From Pedosphaera parvula Ellin514 (GTDB lineage Bacteria > Verrucomicrobiota > Verrucomicrobiia > Limisphaerales > Pedosphaeraceae), in NCBI RefSeq assembly GCF_000172555.1, contig NZ_ABOX02000025.1, positions 33,104 to 97,103 on the forward strand: a DNA stretch of 64,000 bases, given 5' to 3'. Positions 34,472-42,955 of the stretch are shown one piece after another. The notes below the pieces were generated by a model. It had not been told where the DNA came from, made no database searches, and saw only the letters and a program-made list of their open reading frames with translations. Numbering within the stretch: the stretch's first letter is position 1; every line of letters starts with the position of its first letter. The translations under genes were made by a program, and so were the position numbers.

Positions 34472-35773
34472 CTAGATTTTTGTTTCCAGAGATGGAGGTG
34501 ATGGCGGCTCAACAACAGTTGGAGTCGCCATGGATCGAACCGCGATTTCGGCAGAAGCAGCCTCGCGCTGCTCGTCGCGCACCTGGCGCAGTCCTTGTTG
34601 GACGAGGCCCCAGATGATAAACCAGGCGGCGGTTCCCAGTAAAAAATCTTTAAAGAAGTCGGAAGCTCCGGAATTTCCCGGGTGAAGGTTCCAAATCATA
34701 TGCAGAACCATGGCTACCAGCAGCACTTTGTAAAATCGCGGATTAAGCAAGGTTGGCAGGGTAATGGGCTGGTCCCTCTTTACCCGCCAGAGGGCGGCAC
34801 CGACCATCGCAGTCCAGGCAATATGCATCAGCGGAGCCAATATGCCGCGGAACTCAATATTATTCATCATGGCCTTGCTGCCATAGCCTTGGGCGAGAAC
34901 GCTCAGCGCAAAGCCGGCACTTTCGAAGATAGCGAAACCGGTCCCGACTGCCGCCCCAAACAACATGCCATTTAAAATGTATTTATAACGCGGGCTTCGA
35001 ATGATGAGAATAAGCGCGGCCAGTTTGCCAAGTTCCTCCACAATGCCCGCGCTGGAAGCTCCCAGCCAATTCAAATGGCCAAAATCATATCCAATGAGCG
35101 AGATAAACATGGAAGCCATGCCGCCGAATCCCATCAATACCACCAGACGATAAAAGGAAATATTGCGAGGCGTATTCAGTTCGAAGAATAAAATGAGTGT
35201 GGCGATTGGCACCGTGGAGGTCCCCATTAAAATAAGCCCGGGAACGAGGCTGAGATTCGCGAAGGCTTTGAATGTCAGGACAAAGCCCAAATAAAGACCA
35301 CCAAAAATAAGCAGGAACCGCGCAAAGAGCCAGGGCTTGGGCCAGCCGGTTTCCACCTCCGCGATTTTTGGCGTCGTGGTTGGGGTGCCAACAATCAGAT
35401 ACTCCTCCATCTCGGCAACCGTGCGCTTTTTAAAAGTTTCCGAGAATATTCCACTCAGGCTGAAGCCTTCCAGTTTTTCTGTGCCGGCGACCTGGTTCAA
35501 CGTCTCGCCAATCTGATCCAGTAAACTCTTCGGTCGAACAGTTGCGGTGCCAGGCAAAGGTGGCAGGTCCGGCCCCACGAACCGGCCGGCGCGATAGTCA
35601 TTCAAAACCTCGCCGATGGATTGCCATTGGCTCGAACCCTTGGCAGCGACGAGGGTGTCTTCAGAGACAGTCCCAGCAGCCATGAGAGCGGAAAGCTCCT
35701 CCATCGAAACTGGTCCGCGCACCTTTGTGTGCTGCAGATAGTGCCACTCCGGTTCGTTCGGCCCCGAGTTCAT
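34472..35773 (-). CDS. PrsW-type intramembrane metalloprotease with N-terminal GYF_2 domain
   Basis: A 433-residue membrane protein. Residues about 8-60 form a GYF_2 domain (WHYLQHTKVRGPVSMEEL, SQWQSIGEVL). From about 150, eight or so helices carry the PrsW motifs: Glu-Glu in GIVEELGKL (246-247), GFAIFESAGF, His317 in HIAWTAMVGAALW and His358 in HMIWNLHPG. PrsW is the site-1 protease for anti-sigma factor RsiW in Bacillus, but homologues with GYF-like domains occur widely with unknown substrates. No sigma/anti-sigma pair is adjacent. It lies just upstream of the deacetylase gene on the same strand. Confidence 0.87.
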   Translation of the reverse strand: MNSGPNEPEWHYLQHTKVRGPVSMEELSALMAAGTVSEDTLVAAKGSSQWQSIGEVLNDYRAGRFVGPDLPPLPGTATVRPKSLLDQIGETLNQVAGTEKLEGFSLSGIFSETFKKRTVAEMEEYLIVGTPTTTPKIAEVETGWPKPWLFARFLLIFGGLYLGFVLTFKAFANLSLVPGLILMGTSTVPIATLILFFELNTPRNISFYRLVVLMGFGGMASMFISLIGYDFGHLNWLGASSAGIVEELGKLAALILIIRSPRYKYILNGMLFGAAVGTGFAIFESAGFALSVLAQGYGSKAMMNNIEFRGILAPLMHIAWTAMVGAALWRVKRDQPITLPTLLNPRFYKVLLVAMVLHMIWNLHPGNSGASDFFKDFLLGTAAWFIIWGLVQQGLRQVRDEQREAASAEIAVRSMATPTVVEPPSPPSLETKI

Positions 35774-35825
35774 GAACTGTTGTTAAGAGAAACTCACGGC
35801 AAACTCAAGGGTGAACATGTCTGGA

Positions 35826-35858
35826 GGAAAGAAAACGGCAGAGCGGTCAGCTCTGCCG
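35826..35858 (-). terminator. Rho-independent terminator of the DUF4139-like gene
   Basis: On the minus strand, a perfect 9-bp stem CGGCAGAGC / GCTCTGCCG (35850-35858 and 35836-35844) with a 5-nt loop is followed by TTTTCTTTC. It lies 22 bp after the stop at 35881 and separates that gene from the PrsW gene. Confidence 0.8.
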
Positions 35859-35880
35859 TTGTTCCCATTTCCATCTTCCT

Positions 35881-37665
35881 CTAGCGCCAAAAATAATTCC
35901 ACTTGTATCCCAGTTCGACACGCTCGCCGGGCGTCATCTCAAATTTCCAAGTCATGCGACTCACTGAATTCATGTGGTTCCACCAGTCAGGCCAGCCGTA
36001 GGAATAATACCAGCCAGGGCGCGCCACCCCTGATTCTTCATCTTCAAAGCCACCCAGTTTCTCAACCTTCGCGTCACGATTAGCGGAATCCACATTGCCC
36101 AGCACGTAACGGGTCACTTCCAACCTGGCGGGCTCTTTGCGGTGATTAACCAGTGTGACTTTACCGGCCAGATCGACACGCACATAGTGATTTCCTTCGA
36201 GAACCAAGGCGTCGTTCTTGCGGCCGGTTTCGATGTCAGATTTTTTGGCGAATATTTCAACGGCTGTGGTAACTGTCAGATCGCTCTCCGACCCAATGGC
36301 GGTATAGGTCATCATACCTTGGGAAAGGACTTTTCCATCGCGAAGGATTAAGGCCGGGGCGGTCGTCAGAGGGTAATGGCTCTTATTGGATAAACGGATT
36401 TTATGGATCACCTTGGGGGCATTGAGCAGGCGGGAGAGTTCCCGTTGCTGACCATTATTATTGCGACTGAGCTCGGGTGGCGGGGCAAACGGCAGTTCAA
36501 GGGTGAAGACATCCTCGTAGGGAATGGTGAACTCGGCAATGGGCACCACCATGCGCTCTCCTTTTTTGAGAGTCAGGTGACCGGCATTGAAAACAAAGAG
36601 ATCTTCGTTTTTGGAAGCATCTGCATCAGGAGCGGAGTCAGAAGCATCCTGGTCACCCGTAGAACGATAATCCGATGCGCGATAACCCTGCTGAGTCATG
36701 ATGGAGTTGCTGAAATTTGCGGCCAATGCATTATTACCAAGATTTCCGCCCGGTTGAGTCTGGAAGAATTGCGATAGTTGCGCAGCGGTTTCCTGCAGGG
36801 CAATCGGGTCGATGGTTTCCTTGAAGGCAAACGTAGGAACGCCCACCACCAGATTGACATTCGCATCTTCAAAATCCATTAACTCATTGATCAATGTGGC
36901 TTGCAGACGAATCAGTGCCTTGCCGTTTCCATCGATGGTTACTTTGTAGCTTGGAATCCAGCGCACGCCCTTTTGTAGATAAAGCAATCCGACCTCGGCC
37001 TCGCTCGAAGCTTTGTGATTTCCCCAATCCAGTTTAAGTATCAGGAGATTGCGAAATTCTTCGGCGGCGGCGGTCGACTTCTTCATTTCCTTGAAGGTGA
37101 CGTCCTGAATGCGGTCGACATTGACTGCTTTCACTCCTTCCGTTGTTTTCAGTAATATCACATGGCTGAGCTCGGGAAGTTTTTCCGGGGAATTAGGCGG
37201 GCTGGTTTTGGCCAGCTCTTCAGAACTGCGGGTGGGAAAACCGACGATGGTTGCCGGGTACCGATTGGTGGCATTTTCTGTGATGATGGCCTCAACTCCA
37301 ATATTGGCTTCTAGGAGTTCACGGATGCTCAGGGCGGTGCGTTCGATGGATACGCGCCGTTGACTGGCAACCACACTGTTGAGTTTTGCGTGTTTATCAG
37401 CGGAGTAAGGCCAGAATGTTCCGATGACGGGCGTGGGTAGATAATCCAGCAAGACATTGCCTTTGGCGTCCGTCGGGAGGGAGCCATGTTGATCTACGAA
37501 GACGTGACCGTCCTTGAAGACTGTGAGCTCTTTCACCGGCATGCGTCCAAGGGCTTTAAGCGGCGCAGCCTGATCTGCGTGAGAGTTCAGGCAGACCAGT
37601 GAAACGCTTGCGAGCACCACACCTAAACAGCGGGACATGCCGGCACGGGAAGAAATCGTTTTCAT
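35881..37665 (-). CDS. Secreted DUF4139-like protein
   Basis: A 594-residue exported protein (signal VVLASVSLVCLNSHADQ). The middle region GVRWIPSYKVTIDGNGKALIRLQATLINEL, the VNLVVGVPTF stretch, and the late LSNKSHYPLTTAPALIL with VTLVNHRKEPARLEVTRYV follow the pattern of DUF4139 (mucoidy inhibitor A-like) beta-sandwich proteins. I have not been able to place the N-terminal 150 residues. An Asn/Gln-rich, low-complexity region (about 315-360, GGNLGNNALAANFSNS) splits the domain. There is no catalytic motif; a cell-surface role is likely. It is transcribed alone, ending at a clear terminator. Confidence 0.7.
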   Translation of the reverse strand: MKTISSRAGMSRCLGVVLASVSLVCLNSHADQAAPLKALGRMPVKELTVFKDGHVFVDQHGSLPTDAKGNVLLDYLPTPVIGTFWPYSADKHAKLNSVVASQRRVSIERTALSIRELLEANIGVEAIITENATNRYPATIVGFPTRSSEELAKTSPPNSPEKLPELSHVILLKTTEGVKAVNVDRIQDVTFKEMKKSTAAAEEFRNLLILKLDWGNHKASSEAEVGLLYLQKGVRWIPSYKVTIDGNGKALIRLQATLINELMDFEDANVNLVVGVPTFAFKETIDPIALQETAAQLSQFFQTQPGGNLGNNALAANFSNSIMTQQGYRASDYRSTGDQDASDSAPDADASKNEDLFVFNAGHLTLKKGERMVVPIAEFTIPYEDVFTLELPFAPPPELSRNNNGQQRELSRLLNAPKVIHKIRLSNKSHYPLTTAPALILRDGKVLSQGMMTYTAIGSESDLTVTTAVEIFAKKSDIETGRKNDALVLEGNHYVRVDLAGKVTLVNHRKEPARLEVTRYVLGNVDSANRDAKVEKLGGFEDEESGVARPGWYYSYGWPDWWNHMNSVSRMTWKFEMTPGERVELGYKWNYFWR

Positions 37666-37762
37666 GGGTTAAGAATACCCATTGCAGCAAAGCAGTTGCG
37701 AAGCAGGTGTAAGGAAGTTGTAAAAGATTTGTATGAGCGAAAGACGGGAGAGGCGGCGGGAG

Positions 37763-38674
37763 CTATTTTTTGCGCAGGACAACCACGATATTGTCCGTGA
37801 GCGAAAATGCACCGAGCAACTTTTCAGTTGCCTTGTAAAGCCACATCACCGGCTTCAGCATCCCCTTCTGCTTGTAAGCTGTCGTGCGCTTGAGCAGATT
37901 GGCGCGCTCCTCATCCGGCACTTCCGTCCCCTTTGCGCGAAAGTCTTTGAGAATGACGATGGGATTGAAGTGCATGGACCTGTAATCAATCACGGTAAAG
38001 TGCGGCTCGACGAATTTTTGCAATGTAGCCCTCGTGAAGTAGTTCACATGCGGCGCAAAGATGTAGCGATATCTGGCCCCAAGCAGACGCACGGCCAGAG
38101 ATTGCATGTTCGGAACAAGGATAATACACAGGCCGCCTGGCTTGAGAATGGAAACGGCCTTTTCGAGAAAGCGTTTCGGCTCGCTGAGATGCTCCATCAC
38201 TGCCCAAAAGGATATGACGTCGAATTTTTGATTACCGAAATCATGAGCAAGAAAATCTCCGCGAATCACGGGGACACCACGGCTTTCCGCGTAATCCAGG
38301 GGCGCGCCGCTGACGTCGGTTCCAGTGACAACGTAGTCATTTGGGAAACGAGTTTTGAGTTGGTAGAGGAAGGCACCAGTGGAACAACCCACATCCAACA
38401 CCTCCCCTTTTGAACAGTGGGAGCGAAACAGCTTCAGTTCGCGTTCGAAGCGTACGGGTGAATAATCACTCTCCACCTTGGCAGGTGACAAATAAAAGGG
38501 CACGCCGGCCTGGTCATAATAGGCGCCGGTGACAAGTTCCTGGGCGATGGGGTTCGCGTAAATCATGGAACAATGCCCGCATCGAACCAGGCGAAGCTCT
38601 CCCTTCTGCATGACAGGGCGCGTCTGGTCCCGTCCGCATAACGGACATAGGCGATGGGTCATGGCAGAGCTCAT
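37763..38674 (-). CDS. Class I SAM-dependent methyltransferase with zinc-ribbon N-terminus
   Basis: A 303-residue enzyme. The N-terminus has two CxxC pairs (CPLCGRDQ and CGHCSMIY), a small zinc ribbon typical of sugar- or lipid-modifying methyltransferases from surface-polysaccharide loci. The SAM fold follows with motif I EVLDVGCSTGAFLYQL, FDVISFWAVMEHL and LKPGGLCIILVPN. The acceptor is unknown. M5 (MTHRLCPLC) is an alternative start. It is flanked by a leftward DUF4139-like gene 97 bp downstream and a DUF6797 gene 33 bp before... its upstream side, so shared transcription with the latter is possible. Confidence 0.88.
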   Translation of the reverse strand: MSSAMTHRLCPLCGRDQTRPVMQKGELRLVRCGHCSMIYANPIAQELVTGAYYDQAGVPFYLSPAKVESDYSPVRFERELKLFRSHCSKGEVLDVGCSTGAFLYQLKTRFPNDYVVTGTDVSGAPLDYAESRGVPVIRGDFLAHDFGNQKFDVISFWAVMEHLSEPKRFLEKAVSILKPGGLCIILVPNMQSLAVRLLGARYRYIFAPHVNYFTRATLQKFVEPHFTVIDYRSMHFNPIVILKDFRAKGTEVPDEERANLLKRTTAYKQKGMLKPVMWLYKATEKLLGAFSLTDNIVVVLRKK

Positions 38675-38707
38675 GAGGTTCTATTTCAGCGCATCGACGA
38701 TAAAAAA

Positions 38708-41074
38708 TCAATTATGTGGAAAGCTGTTCAGCGTGTAGAAAAGCGTGTCGTGCCAAAGCTCGTCGTTATCAGCGCTCATGACATCCAGAGCATTGATCGA
38801 AGTGACATAACCTGACTTGAGTCCTTCAAGCACGAGCCTTACCCTCAAATGATCATCTGAAACCTTTGCGTTTGTCAGCTTTATCCGGGTTGCACTTTTT
38901 TCCTTCCCTTGTTGATCGATTTGAGGAGAACCGTACTTCTGGTGATACTGGAACGTAAATTGAGTAACTTCATAATTGGTGGTGTTTCCAGCGGATGCAG
39001 GGTCCACCGGTTTGGTGAAAACGAGTTCGAAACCATCCGGTTTCGCGTGTGCCTCCTGAATTTCAAAGGGCAGGTTCCCTGTAAAGGAGACTCGATCAAG
39101 TGAGTAATTCCTCGGTCCAACAGCGCCGGACCAGTGACCGCCCTTGCATCCACCCACATACAGTTTTCCATCCTTGCCATATGAGAGGCGATTGACCCCG
39201 GAAAGAAATCCCTTGCAGAAGGGCCAGACTGCTCCCTGCCATTCGCCATTCACCTTTTCGAGCATGACTCGAGTAACAATGGAATTTTGGAAATCACCGA
39301 CCAACATCTGTCCTTTAAAGGGGCCGAACTGATCATCCGCAATGGTGCAAATGCCGCTGGAGGATTTTGCGAGGGACATGGGAATCCAAACCGCCGGAGG
39401 CGCGAAGTTGGTGGGATTTTCAAATTGCCACCTCGGAGCGGGAGTGGTGGAAGGATAACCATAAAATCGGCCTCGCTGCAGGTGGTTTAACTTGCAGGCA
39501 CCAATCCAATTCCCTTCGTTGTCGGTCATGAATAAATCCCCATCCGGTCCGTAAGTGCCAAAGCCATTGGGAGAACGCAGGCCGCTGCAAAATGGCTCGA
39601 GACGGCTGCCATCATCGCTGATTTTCACGCACCACCCTTGATAAGGGGCATCATAAACGCCGTGATTGCCCGTAATGTAAACATAGAGGTTTCCGAATCG
39701 ATCAATTTCAGGTCCAAAGACGAAGGCATGATAGTTTCCGGTATAGCCCCAATCGGAACTGATGTTTTCAAAAAGATCCGCTTCCCCGTCACCATCGGTG
39801 TCCGTCAGGCGGGTAAGTTGCGCCTTTTCGGTCACATAGATTTTATCCTGGATTACTTTGAGACCGAGCGGCTCGTTCAATCCACTGGCGAAACGATGAT
39901 AACGGACCGCCTGGAGATTACCTTGAGGTTTTTTGACGATGTAAACATCCCCCGTCCAAGTGGAAACGGCGAGGTCCCCGTCAGAAAGCCAGTCCATCCC
40001 GGTGACCATGAGATTGATTTCCCTGGGAAGCGGAAAATGTTCAACCCGGTAGAATCTGTCACCGTCAAACCTGCCCGGCATGGAGCCATCGCCACCGGTT
40101 TCAAAAGGTTGTCGTGGTTGGATGGCAGGTTTTAGTTCCGTTTTTAATGCTCCCTCGACGAACTGCTGTTCGATTTTTGGCCAGGAGTTTGTAGTGAAAA
40201 CCGCCGTCACAATTTGAAATCGCAGGATTTCATCGTGTGGCGGGATTTGTAAAACAACCCGCGCTTCAGTGCCACAGATGCGATTAGTTCGATAAGGTGT
40301 TTCATGGACCCGGGTTGCACTCTCCTGAACCAAAACCGAATCGTAGTTTACCTCTTTTGTTTGGGGCAACCACCTGAGTCTGGCATTGCTCTTCCAGAGT
40401 GTGACCAAGCGATTCGTGGGAGTTTCAATAAGCACCAGGTTGGCGAATCTGGATTCGGAACATTTTTCACTTTGTGCGTGGGCCAAATAGAACAAAGTCT
40501 CCGGGCATGGCCCTAATTCAAACTGGCGCACGACCACCTGAGTTCCGTTCAACGACGCTTGGAACGGTGATTCTTCAATACGCACACGGTTTCCATTGAG
40601 ACGCGCCTCGTAGAGCAGGCTAACCATTCCTTTTCGGGTGTCGATACCGATGAAATTCGCACCGGGCGGAACGCCAGGTTGGCCAGGGGCATTGGTAATA
40701 GCTGACCAGGAAAGCACCGGTGCGTTTCGCCAAAGAACAGGCCCGCCAGGCTCGCAAATATAACGTTCCGCGCTGCCATTGTAGGGCGGACCATAGAGAT
40801 TGAGGCCATTGCCGGTCCAAACCGTGTGGGTGCGCATCAGCTCCGGATCGAACGCAAGGTGAAGATTGGTGGCCAAAGGAATGATAATGCTACGACTGGA
40901 CTCCTGCATCGGTGCGCGCCTGAAAAGTTGACCGGCATGATCATGTTTCTGCATGGATGGCGACTGAACAGCCCTTTTGGCTTTGGCCGGTTCCTGGGCC
41001 TGGACTGAATGGAACCAGTCACCAAGCAAGGCTATAAGCAGCCAGACAAAGAATAAGTGGCGCGCGATCGGCAT
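38708..41074 (-). CDS. Secreted DUF6797 / PQQ-type beta-propeller protein
   Basis: About 788 residues from the ATG at 41074, which leads straight into a signal peptide (ARHLFFVWLLIALLGDWFHS); the open frame extends to 41236 without a better start. The N-terminal part (about 60-340) has the DUF6797 features seen in Verrucomicrobiota and Planctomycetota membrane-bound dehydrogenases. The following propeller has INLMVTGMDWLSDGDLAVST, LTDTDGDGEADLFENIS, FGPEIDRFGNLYVY and GTYGPDGDLFMTDNEGNW, like sugar-dehydrogenase/NHL propellers. No CxxCH haem motif is present, although relatives often carry a cytochrome c domain. The function is probably periplasmic carbohydrate or alcohol oxidation, unproven. 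Confidence 0.8.
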   Translation of the reverse strand: MPIARHLFFVWLLIALLGDWFHSVQAQEPAKAKRAVQSPSMQKHDHAGQLFRRAPMQESSRSIIIPLATNLHLAFDPELMRTHTVWTGNGLNLYGPPYNGSAERYICEPGGPVLWRNAPVLSWSAITNAPGQPGVPPGANFIGIDTRKGMVSLLYEARLNGNRVRIEESPFQASLNGTQVVVRQFELGPCPETLFYLAHAQSEKCSESRFANLVLIETPTNRLVTLWKSNARLRWLPQTKEVNYDSVLVQESATRVHETPYRTNRICGTEARVVLQIPPHDEILRFQIVTAVFTTNSWPKIEQQFVEGALKTELKPAIQPRQPFETGGDGSMPGRFDGDRFYRVEHFPLPREINLMVTGMDWLSDGDLAVSTWTGDVYIVKKPQGNLQAVRYHRFASGLNEPLGLKVIQDKIYVTEKAQLTRLTDTDGDGEADLFENISSDWGYTGNYHAFVFGPEIDRFGNLYVYITGNHGVYDAPYQGWCVKISDDGSRLEPFCSGLRSPNGFGTYGPDGDLFMTDNEGNWIGACKLNHLQRGRFYGYPSTTPAPRWQFENPTNFAPPAVWIPMSLAKSSSGICTIADDQFGPFKGQMLVGDFQNSIVTRVMLEKVNGEWQGAVWPFCKGFLSGVNRLSYGKDGKLYVGGCKGGHWSGAVGPRNYSLDRVSFTGNLPFEIQEAHAKPDGFELVFTKPVDPASAGNTTNYEVTQFTFQYHQKYGSPQIDQQGKEKSATRIKLTNAKVSDDHLRVRLVLEGLKSGYVTSINALDVMSADNDELWHDTLFYTLNSFPHN

Positions 41075-41249
41075 ACAGGTATCAGACAACAATTTCTTTG
41101 GATTGCCAAGGCTGGGCGGGGAAAGGAGCGTCGCGTTTTGGAAGCAGGAACCTGATGCCGGAGTGTGACAGTCGATCAGAAATTCGCAAAGCTTAGTAGC
41201 AGGTATAAACCCCATGGCAGAAAGGCTGGCAGACAAGGTATAAAATTAC

Positions 41250-41483
41250 ATGGTCAATGATTCTTCACCGGAGCAATTTCCGATTCGATTGCTCCAGCAC
41301 AAGCAAACACACTTGTACTATAAGAGTCCGGGTGATTGGACTTCCAGCTTGGAAGAAGCAGATCATTTCACGGATCTCTCCAGCGCGGCACTCATATGCC
41401 GGCACCAACATCTGGAAGAAGTGGAAGTAGTGCTGAACTTTGGACAGCCGACCTACGATATCCGGCTTTCAGTTTTGCCATAG
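41250..41483 (+). CDS. Small conserved-looking protein, paralogue of the next
   Basis: 77 residues, no signal peptide or membrane helix. The core pattern LYYKSPGDWTSSLEEADHF, then SSAALICRHQHLEEVEVVLNF, aligns by eye with the neighbour at 41663: Trp-Thr, Glu-Ala, Phe, alternating Ala, and a final hydrophobic strand. That shared layout across two unrelated DNA stretches argues for a real small protein family of unknown role. It sits divergent from the DUF6797 gene. Confidence 0.6.
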   Translation: MVNDSSPEQFPIRLLQHKQTHLYYKSPGDWTSSLEEADHFTDLSSAALICRHQHLEEVEVVLNFGQPTYDIRLSVLP

Positions 41484-41662
41484 CCTTCACCTGGCCCAAT
41501 TCCTTCAAGCCAAACCTGTTTGCTTCATAAGGGCTTCATTTCTTCACGTCCAAAACAATCATTTTCGTGGTTTTGACGTTTCATTTGTAGGACAGACACG
41601 GACAGTTTAATCAGGCTTTCGTACATGGTTGACATTCAAGGCCGGTTTTAGAGTGCCTGCCG

Positions 41663-41890
41663 ATGAAGGTTCTGATTCTAGATGAAGACAGCCGATTATT
41701 TTTGGGTTATAACGAGTGGACAGATATGCCTCGGGAAGCGAAGGACCTTGGCTTTACCGCTCATGCTCACGCGGTTGCCACGCAACTGGGCCTCAAAACC
41801 TTCCAGATTCTCTTTTATTTTCCCGATATCGACTCCAAAGTGGTGGTATCCAACAACGGATCGCAATCCAACCAGCAGAGCAAAGTCTAG
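41663..41890 (+). CDS. Small conserved-looking protein, paralogue of the previous
   Basis: 75 residues. It contains FLGYNEWTDMPREAKDLGFT and AHAHAVATQLGLKTFQILFYF, matching the order of WT, EA, F, A-x-A and a terminal beta strand in the product at 41250. The polar C-terminal tail (SNNGSQSNQQSK) is probably disordered. It ends 30 bp before the convergent acetyltransferase gene. No function assigned. Confidence 0.6.
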   Translation: MKVLILDEDSRLFLGYNEWTDMPREAKDLGFTAHAHAVATQLGLKTFQILFYFPDIDSKVVVSNNGSQSNQQSKV

Positions 41891-41919
41891 AGCCACGAGG
41901 CATGAGAGTTTGCAACCAT

Positions 41920-42432
41920 CTAAGAGACGGGCAAAAACGCCTCCTTCGGACCGATGGTTTTGCGCATTAGCATCTCCGAAGCTCCCATAATCACATAATT
42001 CTTCAGTTCCCCAATGCATTCGTAATCCAGCCGGTGGTAGAAAGCTTGAGCGCGTGGATTGAAAGATGAAACACAGAGGAAAACATTCGGACTTTCGCGG
42101 AAGATCCGTTTTTCAGCGTATTGAAGGAGTTGACGTCCCACGCCCTGACTGCGCCACTCAGGCATAACCGCGAGGGCACGAATATAACCGGCAAAAGCGC
42201 CTTGCATGTTGACCATAACGAAACCAACGACATCCCCGCCGACGCGGCCGATGTAAACTTCCATCGATGGATCAGTCAAAAGGTTATAGGCGTGTTTGAA
42301 ATCACGGCGCAGAGTCAGCCATGGTTCCGAACCGGCCATCAGCTCAGCACCGATGCGGGCCTCCTCAATGTTTTGCATGCGTTGAATGAGAATATTGGCT
42401 CGACTGAGTGAGTTCTGAGAATTGGCGTCCAC
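41920..42432 (-). CDS. GNAT-family N-acetyltransferase
   Basis: About 170 residues from a GTG at 42432; the frame is open to a TTG at 42468 and the first ATG (42378) would cut into the first strand (ILIQRMQNIEEA). The acetyl-CoA motif A is GYIRALAVMPEWRSQGVGRQLLQYAE (R/Q-x-x-G-x-G as RSQGVG) and motif B is VFLCVSSFNPRAQAFYHRLDYECIG. This is the RimI-like layout for protein or small-molecule N-acetylation. It is divergent from the BlaI gene and its upstream region includes the palindromes described there. Confidence 0.87.
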   Translation of the reverse strand: MDANSQNSLSRANILIQRMQNIEEARIGAELMAGSEPWLTLRRDFKHAYNLLTDPSMEVYIGRVGGDVVGFVMVNMQGAFAGYIRALAVMPEWRSQGVGRQLLQYAEKRIFRESPNVFLCVSSFNPRAQAFYHRLDYECIGELKNYVIMGASEMLMRKTIGPKEAFLPVS

Positions 42433-42497
42433 ACCAGCAGAATAAACAAAGCCACCAAACCAAGACAATAGCGCTGGGGATGCATTTAAATCATCCT

Positions 42498-42511
42498 ACG
42501 AAAGTTTTCGT
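42498..42511. promoter_or_regulatory. Palindrome upstream of the blaI promoter
   Basis: ACGAAA-GT-TTTCGT is a perfect 14-bp palindrome immediately before and touching the -35 box. It may be a second operator for the BlaI-type repressor or one for the divergent acetyltransferase gene. Confidence 0.5.
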
Positions 42512-42538
42512 TGACATCTACGACATCATTCGTAGTAT
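42511..42538 (+). promoter_or_regulatory. Sigma-70 type promoter of the blaI-M56 operon
   Basis: TTGACA (42511-42516), a 16-bp spacer and TAGTAT (42533-42538) match the housekeeping consensus. Transcription would start near 42545, giving a leader of only about 9 nt before the ATG at 42554, in line with the lack of a Shine-Dalgarno sequence. Confidence 0.65.
42518..42535. promoter_or_regulatory. Probable BlaI-type operator overlapping the promoter
   Basis: CTACGA-N6-TCGTAG lies between the -35 and -10 boxes and covers the start of the -10. BlaI/MecI operators are short palindromes with TAC/GTA half-sites placed exactly here, so autorepression is likely. Confidence 0.6.
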
Positions 42539-42553
42539 CTGCCGCCAACGCCA

Positions 42554-42955
42554 ATGACATTTAAAAAACCTTCTTCTCCAAAACCCACCGAGGCTGAACT
42601 CGCGATATTGAACGCGTTATGGAAGCTCGGGCCCAGCACCGTGAGGGCTGTTCACGAGGAGCTCAATCAGAACCAGGAGCAGGAGTCTGGTTACACGACG
42701 ACTCTTAAGATGCTGCAGATCATGACGGAAAAGGGCTTGGTAAAGCGGGATGAGTCGCAGCGCTCACACGTTTATGAGCCGCTCTTCACGGAGCAGCAAG
42801 TTCAACGACAGCTCGTGGGACATTTGTTGGATCGGGCGTTCGGCGGATCGGCGAAGAAGCTCGTGATGCAGGCGCTGTCAGGGAAGAAGGCGTCGCGTGA
42901 GGAAATCGCCGAGATTCGAAAACTGCTGGACGAAATGGAGAAGGGATCCAAATGA
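42554..42955 (+). CDS. BlaI/MecI/CopY-family transcriptional repressor
   Basis: A 133-residue winged-helix repressor. KPTEAELAILNALWKLGPSTVRAVHEEL, TTTLKMLQIMTEKGLVKRDES and RSHVYEPLFTEQQ are typical of BlaI/MecI, followed by the dimerising helices (LVGHLLDRAFGGSAKKLVMQAL). In the known systems a membrane M56 protease relays a signal that leads to cleavage of the repressor. Its stop overlaps the M56 gene start (ATGA), so the two are translationally coupled. The operator-promoter described just upstream supports autoregulation. No beta-lactamase gene is nearby. Confidence 0.93.
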   Translation: MTFKKPSSPKPTEAELAILNALWKLGPSTVRAVHEELNQNQEQESGYTTTLKMLQIMTEKGLVKRDESQRSHVYEPLFTEQQVQRQLVGHLLDRAFGGSAKKLVMQALSGKKASREEIAEIRKLLDEMEKGSK

